Assembly: GCA_963815045.1 (NCBI GenBank)
Contig: CAWFET010000005.1
Coordinates: 46,256-110,255 of the forward strand
Direction: 5' to 3'
DNA: 64,000 bases
Origin: DASUPK01 sp963815045
Lineage (GTDB): Bacteria > Actinomycetota > Thermoleophilia > Solirubrobacterales > 70-9
The notes beneath the pieces are model-generated. The model was given only the letters and a program-made list of their open reading frames with translations. It was not told where the DNA came from and did no database searches. The position numbers and the translations under genes are program-made. The stretch's first letter is position 1. Every line of letters starts with the position of its first letter. This document shows, one piece after another, positions 1-8,923 of this stretch.

Positions 1-2
1 TC

Positions 3-455
3 GTCAACAGGTTCGGGAGACCCGGGGCGCTCGTCCCGATCTTCCTGGCAGGTGAGATCGACGTCAGGGTGCACCTCGCCGAGCGGCTCGACTCGTCCTT
101 CGACTGGGTCGACGGATACGTGCGCCACTGCACCGAGCTGGCACGGCTGCTGAAGGCGGACCGAATGGGCTTCTTCGTGACGATGCCGCCCGTGGACGTG
201 CCGGAGGCCGACGTGTGGTTTCCGATCAACGGCACGATCGAAGAACGTGTCCAGGCCCATCGGAAGCTCCGGGAGGCTCTTGCTCGAAGCGTCAGCCCCG
301 TTCAGAGGGCCACGCTCCTCGACCTGACCGACGAGCTCGCCGGCCCGACGGGAGCCATGCCGGTCGAATCCACCTTCGACGGCGCCCATACCAACCTGCA
401 GACGGTCGCGCGAATCCGTGAGCGGCTCGCCGAGTACCGGCTGACCGAGTCCTAG
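3..455 (+). CDS. C-terminal part of an SGNH-hydrolase-like protein (cut by window edge)
   Basis: The frame is open from the left edge, so the true start lies outside the window; a GTG at 69 is in frame but cuts into conserved-looking sequence. Residues before it read FLAGEIDVR, which resembles a GEID(V/C)R block I associate with SGNH/GDSL-like proteins of polysaccharide loci. Near the C-terminus FDGAHTN supplies a DxxH pair, the form of the catalytic Asp/His of SGNH hydrolases. The N-terminal GDS block is not visible, so the assignment is tentative. It converges on the TylF-type methyltransferase, with the two stop codons sharing CTAG. Its place at the edge of an exopolysaccharide cluster would suit a glycan esterase or acyltransferase, but that is inference. 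Confidence 0.5.
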   Translation, partial: VNRFGRPGALVPIFLAGEIDVRVHLAERLDSSFDWVDGYVRHCTELARLLKADRMGFFVTMPPVDVPEADVWFPINGTIEERVQAHRKLREALARSVSPVQRATLLDLTDELAGPTGAMPVESTFDGAHTNLQTVARIRERLAEYRLTES

Positions 456-1312
456 GACTCCTTGCGCCAGTAGGCGCCGAATCCGTCGATGTCGACGATC
501 TCCTCGGTGATCCCGTTGGCGTCGCGGTAGTCGTGGATCGCCCGCTGGCACTGCGCCACGAGGTCCCCGTAGTCGTCGACGATGCAGAAGCCGCCCGGCG
601 AGAGCTTCGGATAGAGCGCCTCGATCGCCTGCCAGGTCGACTCGTAAAGGTCGCCGTCGAGGCGCATGACCGAGAGCTGCTCGACCGGCGCCGTCGGCAG
701 GGTGTCCTTGAACCAGCCGACCAGGAACTTGACCCGGTCGTCGAGCAGGCCGTAGCGCTCGAAGTTGTGCTTCACCTGCTCGACCCCCACCGCGAGACCC
801 GTCTGCTTGTAGAAGGTGTCGCCGGCGTCCGCGGGAAACCGGTCGGGGTCCGGTGCAGGAAGCCCCTCGAAGGAGTCCGCGCACCAGACATTGCGCGTCT
901 CGTCTCCCCATGCCCTCAGCACCCCGCGCATGAAAATGGTGGCCCCACCGCGCCAGACGCCGGTCTCGATCAGGTCGCCCGGGACGTCGTCGCGGAGCAC
1001 CGTCTCGACGCAGTGCTGGATGTTCTCCATGCGCTTCAGGCCGATCATGGAGTCGGCTCGGGCGGGCCAGTCGCGGCCGTTCGCACGCAGCGCGGGGTCG
1101 TAGGGCTTCTTGTAGGCGACCTCGAAGCCGAAGCGGCTGACCAGACGGCCGACGGAATCGGCCGCCCTCTTGCGCAGCTTCGGCGATCCGGAGGTCCTGA
1201 CGCCGCCCAGGATCGAGTCGTTGTCCTCGCTCACGACGCCCGTCAGGGTCCGCTTCAGGAGGTCGAGATAGAGGTCCCGCGCCAGATCGGTCTGAGTTTC
1301 CGAGACGGTCAT
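452..1312 (-). CDS. TylF/MycF-type O-methyltransferase
   Basis: A 286-residue class I SAM-dependent methyltransferase of the macrocin O-methyltransferase (TylF) family. Visible blocks are ETGVWRGG (116–123, SAM-binding loop), ADSFEGLP (145–152), RLDGDLYEST (217–226) and DDYG (246–249); the two Asp-rich blocks form the divalent-metal site in characterised relatives. The family methylates sugar hydroxyls of glycosylated metabolites and surface glycans, so here it probably decorates the exopolysaccharide; its substrate cannot be read from sequence. The start is an ATG with a TAGCAT −10 box at 1326–1321, 8 nt upstream, indicating a leaderless transcript. It is divergent from the flippase. Confidence 0.85.
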   Translation of the reverse strand: MTVSETQTDLARDLYLDLLKRTLTGVVSEDNDSILGGVRTSGSPKLRKRAADSVGRLVSRFGFEVAYKKPYDPALRANGRDWPARADSMIGLKRMENIQHCVETVLRDDVPGDLIETGVWRGGATIFMRGVLRAWGDETRNVWCADSFEGLPAPDPDRFPADAGDTFYKQTGLAVGVEQVKHNFERYGLLDDRVKFLVGWFKDTLPTAPVEQLSVMRLDGDLYESTWQAIEALYPKLSPGGFCIVDDYGDLVAQCQRAIHDYRDANGITEEIVDIDGFGAYWRKES

Positions 1313-1377
1313 CGGCGGCGATGCTAGTGCCTGGGCAACCGGCGGGCGCCGATTGAGCGGCTGTCACACTGGCCGCC

Positions 1378-2664
1378 ATGAGCAGCCCCCCGAGACGCTC
1401 AATTCGCCGCCAGCTGAGCGTGATCACGGTCGACCAGGCGATCGCCGGCGGCTCGAACGTGCTGATCGCGGTGATCGCCGCGCGCCTGCTCTCCGCCGCC
1501 TCGTTCGGGCTCTTCGGGATCGTCTTCCTCCTCTACATGGTCGCCCAGGGGGTCTCGCGAGCGCTCGTCAACGACCCCCTGCTCGTGCACCCGGAGGAGG
1601 GCGAGGAACGCAAGGGCGAGGTGATCGGAACGAGCTGTCTGCTCGGGCTGGGGCTCGGCGCCGCCGTGGCCGTGCTCGGTGGAGCGGTGAGCGCCATCGA
1701 CGGCTCCCTGGGCGGCGCCATCGCCGTCCTGGGCCTCTGCCTGCCACTGCTTGCGGTCCAGGACCTCGGCCGCTATCTCGGGTTCGCCACCGAGCGGCCT
1801 TCATCGGCCCTCGCGCTGGACGTGACCTGGCTGCTCGTCCTGATCGTGGCGGTGATCCCCCTGTTCGTCACCGGCACGCACTCCCTGCCGTGGCTGATCG
1901 CCGCCTGGGGCGGCTCCGGGGCCGTCGCGGGCCTGCTCGTCTTCGTTCAGTACCGCGCCGATCGCATCCGCCTCGGCCTGGCGTGGTTGCGCTACACGTG
2001 GGACTTCTCCTGGCGATACCTGATCTCGTACGTGGCGACCCAGAGCGGGGCGCTCGCCGCGGCCAGCAGCGTCGCTGCCATCGCGGGAGCGCGGGCGCTC
2101 GGCGGCGTGCAGGGCGCGCTTCTTCTGGTGCGCCCGTTCACGACCTTCCAGATCGCCGTGACCGCCGCGAGCGTCGGGCACGTGACCCGGTCCGTCGACG
2201 CGGAGGGAGCGGTCCGGAGCTACATCGGCAAGGTGTCGGTCCTGACCACGACGGCCGCGGCGGTGAACCTGGTGGCGATGGTCCTGCTGCCGGACAGCCT
2301 GGGCAGGGCGATACTCGGGGATTCCTGGGACGTCGCACAGCCGCTGCTGCTCGCGACCGGAGTCCAGATCATGTTTCTCGGCCTGCTCACCGGGCCCCGG
2401 GCCGGACTGCTCGGGATGCGCGCCATCCGCAAGGTGATGGCGATCGACGTGGTGACGACCGGACTGGTCTTCGCCGCGAGCGTCGTGGGCGCCGAGATCA
2501 ACGGCGCGCTCGGCGCGCTCTGGGCCATCACGGTCGTACAGGGCGCGATCATGGCGGTGATGTGGGCGACGTTCCTGGCGGCGAGCTCCGGCCCCGACAC
2601 CGGCGCGGCCATGGCCCCCGAGCCACTCCCGCCTGAACCGGCGCCGACGCCGCCGGCCATCTGA
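1378..2664 (+). CDS. Polysaccharide flippase-like membrane protein (MOP/Wzx type)
   Basis: A 428-residue integral membrane protein with about twelve hydrophobic segments and no soluble domain, matching the size and layout of the MOP-superfamily polysaccharide/lipid-linked oligosaccharide flippases. The short N-terminal lead (SIRRQLSVITVDQAIAGGSN) before the first helix, with a charged residue inside it, resembles Wzx/MATE-like proteins. The C-terminal tail is Pro/Ala rich. It would move undecaprenyl-linked repeat units outward for the ligase/polymerase next to it. The start is an ATG preceded by CACACT 7 nt upstream, a possible leaderless −10. Family-level assignment is sound; the substrate is unknown. 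Confidence 0.82.
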   Translation: MSSPPRRSIRRQLSVITVDQAIAGGSNVLIAVIAARLLSAASFGLFGIVFLLYMVAQGVSRALVNDPLLVHPEEGEERKGEVIGTSCLLGLGLGAAVAVLGGAVSAIDGSLGGAIAVLGLCLPLLAVQDLGRYLGFATERPSSALALDVTWLLVLIVAVIPLFVTGTHSLPWLIAAWGGSGAVAGLLVFVQYRADRIRLGLAWLRYTWDFSWRYLISYVATQSGALAAASSVAAIAGARALGGVQGALLLVRPFTTFQIAVTAASVGHVTRSVDAEGAVRSYIGKVSVLTTTAAAVNLVAMVLLPDSLGRAILGDSWDVAQPLLLATGVQIMFLGLLTGPRAGLLGMRAIRKVMAIDVVTTGLVFAASVVGAEINGALGALWAITVVQGAIMAVMWATFLAASSGPDTGAAMAPEPLPPEPAPTPPAI

Positions 2665-2711
2665 GGTATGCGACGGCTCGCGGCGGGCCTCGCTTCGTCG
2701 GGGCGGGAGCC

Positions 2712-4187
2712 CTACGTCGCGACCGGGACCCGCTCGGGCTCGCGGGCAGCCGCGGCGGGAGGAGGCGGAACGGGTGCCGTGGACGGCAGGGCCTCGTGGC
2801 CGTTGCCCTGAGAGCGCCCCGCCTGAGCCGCCAGCCCCAGGCCCAGCAGCAGGCCGACCGGAACGAAGATGTAGCGATCGGCGATCTCGTTCTGCCCGAG
2901 GCCGGCGATCAGCCAGACCGCGAACGAGATCATCACCGCCCCCACGAAGGGCGGGCTCCCCCTCGGCAGGCCGGGGTCGCGGTACAGCCGCCAGCCGGTG
3001 AGGAAGGTCCCCGCCGAGTAGAGGATCAGAGCGAGTATTCCGAGGAACCCCGCGGTCTCCCAGAACTGGAGCGGCAGGCTGTGCGCGTCGGCGACCACCG
3101 TGTAGCCGATTCCCGTGACCGGATGCGCGAGGGCGATGTGGAGGGACTCGTGGAACTGGTCCGAGCGCTGACCGGTTGCAGCCGACGAATCGCCGCCGCC
3201 GCTGAGGCGGCTGATCCCCTCGAGCAACGGGTTGTTCGTCGGCGCGACCACCACGATCAGCACGGCGGCGGCGAGTCCGATCACGACGATTCGGGCGCGC
3301 AGCTTGGGAATCAGCAGCGCGGTCAGGCCGACCGCGAGCACCAGCGAGAAGAGCCCGACCCGCGAACCGGAGACCAGTACTCCGCCGCAGAGGAGGACTG
3401 ACGCGGTGATTGCGGCGGCCCGCCCCGGGCCGCGAAACTGAACGGCACGCAGGAGGGCGATGGGAAGCGTCATCGCACAGGTCAGGGCGAAGGTGTTCGG
3501 ATGGATCGTCAAGCCGGCGACCCGACTTCCATCGTTGACGATCACACCGGTGATGCTCTGCCCCACCCCCGCGCCCGTGAATCGGTCGAACGTCCCGATT
3601 GCCGCGCTGATCGTCGCGGAGAACAACCACAGATTCGCGAACAGGTTGGCCCGCCGCCACGACGAGGCGACCGCTCCGATCACGACCGGCACGATCAGAA
3701 ACGCCAGCTCGAACCGAAGCATCGTGACGATCGCCGGACCGGGCGGAGTGAAGGAAGGCGGCGGATCCTGAGGCGGGTTGGGGACCAGGAAGAACTGATT
3801 GAGCAGCTGCGAGGCGAACATGATGCCGGCCGCCCCCAGGAGCCATCCGGGGAGCGGGACGCTGATCGTGTCCTGGAACCAGCAGTACCCGACGCCGAAC
3901 AGCGCGGCGAGGAGGAGCAGGTCCGGCGGCGAGGTTCCGCCCGAGCGGAACCCGTTCCACGTGATCGAGATCACCGCTGCGCTGGTCAGCACCATCACGA
4001 CCGGATGCCAGGTGGTGGCGTCGGCGCCGCGGACACGGAAACGGATCAGCGCGACCAGCAGGATGAGGCCGATCGCCGCCGCCACCAGCAGGAGGCCCGC
4101 CGGGGGAAGCACCGCGGCCAGCGCCCCCATCAGTGCCGCCGCGCCCCCCAGGTAGACACCCGAACGCATCCGAGTCGCCATCGCCAT
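2712..4187 (-). CDS. O-antigen ligase/polymerase-like membrane protein 1
   Basis: About 491 residues with ten or more membrane segments and a long periplasmic loop carrying IALAHPVTGIGYTVVADAHS, the G-x-G…H-x pattern of the Wzy_C/O-antigen ligase family (PF04932). These proteins polymerise or ligate lipid-linked polysaccharide at the outer face of the membrane. I chose the ATG at 4187 because a TACTCT box lies at 4201–4196, 8 nt upstream, and the residues after it form the first membrane helix; a longer frame to 4325 would run into the divergent glycosyltransferase. The C-terminal tail is Pro/Ala rich and probably cytoplasmic. Confidence 0.82.
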   Translation of the reverse strand: MAMATRMRSGVYLGGAAALMGALAAVLPPAGLLLVAAAIGLILLVALIRFRVRGADATTWHPVVMVLTSAAVISITWNGFRSGGTSPPDLLLLAALFGVGYCWFQDTISVPLPGWLLGAAGIMFASQLLNQFFLVPNPPQDPPPSFTPPGPAIVTMLRFELAFLIVPVVIGAVASSWRRANLFANLWLFSATISAAIGTFDRFTGAGVGQSITGVIVNDGSRVAGLTIHPNTFALTCAMTLPIALLRAVQFRGPGRAAAITASVLLCGGVLVSGSRVGLFSLVLAVGLTALLIPKLRARIVVIGLAAAVLIVVVAPTNNPLLEGISRLSGGGDSSAATGQRSDQFHESLHIALAHPVTGIGYTVVADAHSLPLQFWETAGFLGILALILYSAGTFLTGWRLYRDPGLPRGSPPFVGAVMISFAVWLIAGLGQNEIADRYIFVPVGLLLGLGLAAQAGRSQGNGHEALPSTAPVPPPPAAAAREPERVPVAT

Positions 4188-4252
4188 GACGGCGAAGAGT
4201 AGTGAGAACGACCGGCGCGCCGCCCCAGTTCCCCTCTCTAGGATCCCCGGCC

Positions 4253-5500
4253 ATGTCGAGGCAGGGAGGCCCCCGGGTTCAGCTCTGGAGCGCGAATTTC
4301 GCGCCTGAGCCGACCGGCATCGCACCCGTCAGCACGGTCCTCGCCGACGAGCTGTCCGCGCGCGGCTGGCAGGTCGACGTCGTCGCCAACCACCCGCACT
4401 ACCCCGATCCTCGCTGGGGCACCCGGCGCCGGCCCTACAGGCAGCGCCGTGGGGACGTCCGCCTTCTCCGGCTGCCGCTCCTGGTCGGGCGGGAGACCGG
4501 GAAGCAGCGAATGCTCCAGGAGATGAGCATCGTCTCCAGCTACCTGGCCGCCACCCCGGTCCTCGGGCCGCCGCTGCTCGGCAAGCCCGACGTTCTGCTG
4601 GTGGTCTCCCCTCCTTTTCCCGCCCTGCTCGCCGCCGTGCTCAACGGGAGGCTGCGCGGCGTTCCGTGGGTCTACTGGATGCACGACCTGCTGCCGGATG
4701 GCGCCGTGACGACGGGGCTCGTGGACGAGGGCAGCAAGATCATGCGCGCCTCCCGCTGGCTCGAGCGGACGTCGTACGCGGAGTGCGAGAGCGTCGCCGT
4801 CCTCTCCCAGGCGTTCGCCGACAACGTCGTCGAGAAGGGGGTTCCGCCGGAGAAGGTGGAGCTGATCTACGACCCGGCGACGCGGCCGTTTCCCGAGCTG
4901 AGCGCCGACGAGCTCGGATCCGAGCGCGACGAGATCAAGGTCCTGAGCATGGGCAACATCGGCCTGACCCAGGGGCTGACTCCATTGGTGGCCGCCTGGG
5001 AGCGCTCTCCGGAGATCGCGAAGCGCAACGTCAAGCTCGTGGTCACCGGCAACGGGGTGGCCGCCGACGACGCGCGTGCCGAGGTCCGCTCTGATCGCGT
5101 CGAGTTCCTCGGCCTCGTCTCCGACGAGCGCCTGGAGGAGGAGCTCCGCTCGTCGACCCTCGCGCTGGTCAGCCAGAGCTACACGGGAGCCGAGTTCAAC
5201 CTGCCCTCGAAGCTCATGAACTTCATGGCCTACGGCCTGCCGATCGTCGCCGCCGTCCACCCGGACGGCGAGACCGCCCGCCTGGTCGAGAAGGCCGAGG
5301 CCGGCTGGGTCGCCGACAGCTCGGATCCCGACCTGTTCCCACGCACGGTCATCTCCGCCCTGGAGAACCGCGACGACCTCCGGCGCAAGGCCTCGTCCGC
5401 GCGCGGCTACGCGGAGGAGAACTTCTCGACGGAGGCGTTCGCCGGCTCCTTCGACCGCCTGTTGCGCAGGGTGGCCCGCGTCGGGGCCGGGATCGCCTAG
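4253..5500 (+). CDS. GT4-family glycosyltransferase (WcaI-like)
   Basis: A 415-residue GT-B glycosyltransferase. The N-terminal domain starts RVQLWSANFAPEPTGIAP, typical of WcaI-type family 4 enzymes, and contains the WVYWMHDLLPDG stretch. The C-terminal domain carries VLSMGNIGLTQGL, the end of the donor-binding linker, and the NLPSKLMNFMAYGLPIVAA block equivalent to the EX7E donor motif region. It acts on the cytoplasmic side, adding a sugar to the lipid-linked exopolysaccharide unit. The ATG at 4253 is preceded by TAGGAT at 4239–4244, 8 nt upstream. Its stop abuts the stop of the convergent epimerase gene with no spacer. Confidence 0.88.
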   Translation: MSRQGGPRVQLWSANFAPEPTGIAPVSTVLADELSARGWQVDVVANHPHYPDPRWGTRRRPYRQRRGDVRLLRLPLLVGRETGKQRMLQEMSIVSSYLAATPVLGPPLLGKPDVLLVVSPPFPALLAAVLNGRLRGVPWVYWMHDLLPDGAVTTGLVDEGSKIMRASRWLERTSYAECESVAVLSQAFADNVVEKGVPPEKVELIYDPATRPFPELSADELGSERDEIKVLSMGNIGLTQGLTPLVAAWERSPEIAKRNVKLVVTGNGVAADDARAEVRSDRVEFLGLVSDERLEEELRSSTLALVSQSYTGAEFNLPSKLMNFMAYGLPIVAAVHPDGETARLVEKAEAGWVADSSDPDLFPRTVISALENRDDLRRKASSARGYAEENFSTEAFAGSFDRLLRRVARVGAGIA

Positions 5501-6478
5501 CTAGGCGGCGACCTTCTCCGAGAGCTGGTCGTAGATCCAGGCGTAGGTCTGCGCCATCCCCTCCTGGAGGGAGACACTCGGCTCCCATCCCAGGGCGGCC
5601 TGCAGCTGCGTGTTGTCGCTGTTGCGGCCGCGCACGCCCTGCGGCGCGCTCAGGTCGTAGTTGCGCTCGACCTTGATGCCCGCGATCTCCTCGACGATGT
5701 CGATCAGCTGGTTGATGGTCACCAGCTCGGTCGAGCCGAGGTTGACCGGCGCCGTGTGATCGGAGCCCATCAGCGCCTTCGTTCCGTGGACGCAGTCGGT
5801 GATGTAGGTGAAGCTCCGGGTCTGCTCGCCGTCGCCCCAGACCTCGATCTCGTGGTCGCCGCTCAGCTTCGCCTGGGCGACCTTGCGGCAGATCGCCGCG
5901 GGAGCCTTCTCGCGCCCGCCGTCCCAGGTGCCCTCGGGCCCATAGACGTTGTGGTAGCGGACGACCCGCGTGCCCAGGCCGAAGTCCTCGGTGAAGTGCC
6001 GGCACATGCGCTCGGAGAAGAGCTTCTCCCAGCCGTAGCCGTCCTCGGGCTCGGCCGGATAGGCGTCCTCCTCCTTCAGGGGCTGCACCTCGGCGTCGGT
6101 CTGCTTCTCCGCGGCGTAGACGCACGCCGACGATGAGAAGAGGAAGCGCTCCACGCCGTTGTCGCGGGAGGCCTCGAGCAGATGCGTGTTGATCAGCACC
6201 GAGAGCATGCAGAGCGCCTTGTTGAGCTCGATGAAGCCCATGCCGCCCATGTCGGCGGCGAGGTTGTAGACCTGTCCGACTCCCTCGGTCGCCTGGTAGC
6301 AGGCGTCGCGCAGGCTCAGATCCAGCTCGAAGTTCTCCGCGTCGTCGAAGCGCTGGTACCACTCGTCAGCGGGCTTCTTGTCGACGGCCCGCACCGTCGC
6401 CCCCTGCTCCAGAAGGTCTCGGACCAGGTGGCCCCCGATGAACCCACCCGCTCCCGTCACGAGAATCTCATTGCTCAT
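5501..6478 (-). CDS. GDP-mannose 3,5-epimerase-like NAD-dependent epimerase
   Basis: A 325-residue extended short-chain dehydrogenase. GAGGFIGG (9–16) is the NAD-binding loop. The stretch from ADMGGMGFIELN (75–86), SSSACVY (115–121) with Cys119, YGWEK (148–152), and GTWDGGREKAPAA (183–195) with Lys191 closely follows plant GDP-mannose 3,5-epimerase (GME), whose catalytic Cys and Lys occur in the same contexts (SSACIY and EKAPAA). GME converts GDP-mannose to GDP-L-galactose and GDP-L-gulose. Here it probably supplies an unusual L-sugar nucleotide for the exopolysaccharide. The start codon overlaps the stop of the upstream kinase gene as ATGA, so the two are translationally coupled. Confidence 0.85.
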   Translation of the reverse strand: MSNEILVTGAGGFIGGHLVRDLLEQGATVRAVDKKPADEWYQRFDDAENFELDLSLRDACYQATEGVGQVYNLAADMGGMGFIELNKALCMLSVLINTHLLEASRDNGVERFLFSSSACVYAAEKQTDAEVQPLKEEDAYPAEPEDGYGWEKLFSERMCRHFTEDFGLGTRVVRYHNVYGPEGTWDGGREKAPAAICRKVAQAKLSGDHEIEVWGDGEQTRSFTYITDCVHGTKALMGSDHTAPVNLGSTELVTINQLIDIVEEIAGIKVERNYDLSAPQGVRGRNSDNTQLQAALGWEPSVSLQEGMAQTYAWIYDQLSEKVAA

Positions 6479-7965
6479 GTCAATGCCCCTTCCCCCGTCC
6501 TGGTCGGCTCGACCGAGGAGTAGTAGCCGTAGTAGTCGTCGTCGCTGCCCTTCGTCAGCCCGGTGACCACGAGACCCGTGGGCTTCTCGGGCAGGTGCTC
6601 CATGACCTGCTTCGCGGCGGCGGCCTGATCGAAGGTCGTCTGCCTGAGCCGCACGCAGAGCAGGGTGCCGTCGACCTGCGGCAGAACCTCGAGCGTGTCG
6701 CCCACCGGCAGCAGGGGGGCGCAGTCGATGACCACCAGGTCGTAGACCTTTCGGAGCTGAGCGAGGAAGTCGCGGAACCTCTTCGAGGCGAGCATCTCGG
6801 TCGGCTGTAGCACGGTGCTGCCGGCCGGGATCACCGGCAGGTTCTCGGCGCCGCGACCCTGCACCTCGATCGTCCGCAGCACCTCCTTGGGCTCCGCCTC
6901 GCCGGCCAGGTACTCGCTGAGACCGGGCTCGGAATCGAAGGCGAGCCGCGAGGCGATCACCGGGCGGCGGAAATCGCACTCGACGAGGATCGTGCGCCTG
7001 CCGACCAGCGCGCTCGCATACGCGTACCAGGAGGCGACCGTCGACTTCCCCTCCTCGGGAAGCGGGCTGGTCACCGCGACCACCTGAAGCTCCTCGTCCC
7101 TGCCGAGGAAGTCCACGTTCTTGCGCAGGATGCGGAATGCCTCGAGATCCGATTCCGAGGCCAGCCCGGAGCCGTTCTTCGACATGCCGGCCATGCCCAG
7201 GCTGTCCTTTCGCACGTAGCCGACCAGGGGGAGGCCGAGGCGCTTCTGCACCTCGTGCCCGTCAGTCACCCGCCGGTCGAGCGTCTCCCTGAGGAAGGCG
7301 ATCGCGATGCCGAGCAGGAGCCCGAGGAAGAGGGCGATGATCGTGTCCCGGAGCGGCTTGGGCGAAGAGGGACTGCTCGGAACCTGCGCCGGCTTGACGA
7401 TGGTGACCGGCTCGGCGACCGCCGCCAGGGCGAGCAGGCGCGCCCTCAGGGTGGAGGCCGCGGGCGAGTCGGGGATCGCCTTCGCGCGGGCCTTGTAGAA
7501 GTCCCTGGCGTCCTCTCGGGTCAGCTTCTTGACGGAGGCTCCGATCTGGTTGGCGGCGCGGGCCGCCTGCTGCGCCGTGTCGGAGCTGACCTGGACCGTC
7601 ACCAGGTTGTTGTTGACGTTGACGGTGGCGCTGGTGTCGGACTTGAGCTGGTCGGCGGTCGGATCGCCGCCGAGTGCCTTGCTCGCATCCGCCAGCACGT
7701 CGCCCCTGGTCACCCTGGCGGCTCCGGCGCCGGAGACGTTCTGGGGGAAGAAGTCGACGCTTCCTCCGCCGCCGATCACCGACGGAGCCTGCAGGCCCGG
7801 GTCCTGGAACTGCAGGTCGGTACTGGCCTGGTAGGTCGTGCTTCGCACCTGATCGACGGCGAAAGCGGCCGCGCCGGCGAGCACGGTGACGAGCACGATC
7901 TGCTTCCAGCGGCGCCGCAGCACGCTGAGGTAATCGCTCAGATTTCTAGTTTCTCCAGATTCCAT
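6475..7965 (-). CDS. Wzc-type polysaccharide copolymerase/tyrosine autokinase
   Basis: A 496-residue fusion. A Wzz-like chain-length domain is bounded by membrane helices near 21–40 and 208–225. It is followed by a cytoplasmic BY-kinase with Walker A SPLPEEGKST (about 300–309), Walker A′ ILVECDFRRP (326–335) and Walker B LVVIDCAPLL. The tail carries a tyrosine cluster, YYGYY at 478–482, the normal autophosphorylation site. Such proteins set chain length and drive assembly of Wzy-dependent capsule or exopolysaccharide. The single-polypeptide form resembles Gram-negative Wzc more than the split Firmicutes CpsC/CpsD. It heads a two-gene operon with the epimerase. Confidence 0.9.
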   Translation of the reverse strand: MESGETRNLSDYLSVLRRRWKQIVLVTVLAGAAAFAVDQVRSTTYQASTDLQFQDPGLQAPSVIGGGGSVDFFPQNVSGAGAARVTRGDVLADASKALGGDPTADQLKSDTSATVNVNNNLVTVQVSSDTAQQAARAANQIGASVKKLTREDARDFYKARAKAIPDSPAASTLRARLLALAAVAEPVTIVKPAQVPSSPSSPKPLRDTIIALFLGLLLGIAIAFLRETLDRRVTDGHEVQKRLGLPLVGYVRKDSLGMAGMSKNGSGLASESDLEAFRILRKNVDFLGRDEELQVVAVTSPLPEEGKSTVASWYAYASALVGRRTILVECDFRRPVIASRLAFDSEPGLSEYLAGEAEPKEVLRTIEVQGRGAENLPVIPAGSTVLQPTEMLASKRFRDFLAQLRKVYDLVVIDCAPLLPVGDTLEVLPQVDGTLLCVRLRQTTFDQAAAAKQVMEHLPEKPTGLVVTGLTKGSDDDYYGYYSSVEPTRTGEGALT

Positions 7966-8119
7966 TCCTCAGGACCCCCGCGAAGTCGCATCAAGATAGC
8001 GGGAAGTCGAATACCTCCACCCCAGTTGTCCGGAGCTTGGTGGGTGGGCTTTCAAAGACCCGTCTGTGAGCCGCGGGAACCAGCGTTTGCCCGCCCACAA
8101 CCGCGCTACTCTGGCGCCC

Positions 8120-8923
8120 GTGGCACCCCCGGGGAAGAAGAGCGCGAAGTCCGCCGAGGAGTGGCTGCTCAATGGATCCGGGCCCAGCGAGTCGGCGGAT
8201 CCCGGCGCAAACGGGGACTTCGAGCCTGAATCGGCACCGGCGGCCGGCGCCCCTTCCACCGAGCCGGTCGGCGATGAGACCGCTCAGTGGATCGTCGATC
8301 CGGCCGGAAAGCTGACCGCCGTCGAGCAGCCCGCCCCCGCGGAGAAGGCCGCCCCCACGGAGCGAAAGGGTGAGGAGAAGACCGACGGTGAAGCCACCGC
8401 CAGCCCGGCGACGGAGACGGAGAACCGGGACCTGGCCAAGCGGATCCGCGACCTCCAGACGCAGCTCAGGGTTCAGGAGAAGGACGCGAAGGCCGAGCTC
8501 ACGGCGGCGCTCAAGGAGCGCGACGTGGACTTCAAGGCCCAGATGAAGTCCGCTGAGAAGGCGTTCGAGGCCCGGCAGGCGGAGCTCCGCGGGCAGATCG
8601 AGAAGCTGGAGTCAGAGCTCGCCGCCGCGAAGCAGGCCGCGGACGACCAGAAGGCAGCCGCCAAGCCTCAGCCTCAGCCCAAGGCGACGGCCGCAAAGGC
8701 GAGGGGCCGCCGGGGAGCTCGCAAGACCGGATCGCTGGACCTGAACGAGGCCACGTTCGAGGAGCTCCGCAACCTGGGCCTCTCCGTCACGCAGAGTGCC
8801 CGCGTGATCGCCTATCGCGACGTCCGGAGCGGCTTCGAGTCGCTCGACGAGCTGAACGAGATCCCCGGGCTCCCCAAGGAGACCCGGACGGACCTCCGCA
8901 AGCAGGTCACCCTTTCGAGCTGA
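8120..8923 (+). CDS. Coiled-coil protein with C-terminal helix-hairpin-helix domain
   Basis: A 267-residue protein in three parts: a disordered acidic/Pro-Ala N-terminus, a central charged region (ELTAALKERDVDFKAQMKSA onward) predicted to form a coiled coil, then a basic linker. The last ~60 residues (SLDLNEATFEELRNLGLSVT…IPGLPKETRTDLRKQV) form a ComEA-like tandem helix-hairpin-helix that in relatives contacts DNA or proteins. No signal peptide is visible, so it is probably cytoplasmic. I chose GTG 8120 because TACTCT lies at 8107–8112, 7 nt upstream; a GTG at 8066 is an alternative. The 3′ end overlaps the convergent ligase gene by 17 bases. Its role is unknown. Confidence 0.62.
   Translation: MAPPGKKSAKSAEEWLLNGSGPSESADPGANGDFEPESAPAAGAPSTEPVGDETAQWIVDPAGKLTAVEQPAPAEKAAPTERKGEEKTDGEATASPATETENRDLAKRIRDLQTQLRVQEKDAKAELTAALKERDVDFKAQMKSAEKAFEARQAELRGQIEKLESELAAAKQAADDQKAAAKPQPQPKATAAKARGRRGARKTGSLDLNEATFEELRNLGLSVTQSARVIAYRDVRSGFESLDELNEIPGLPKETRTDLRKQVTLSS

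Noticed and set aside
1801..4254. An 817-codon open frame opposite the flippase and across ligase 1
   Set aside because: Arg/Gly/Pro-rich shadow of real genes in other frames with no domain or start signal.
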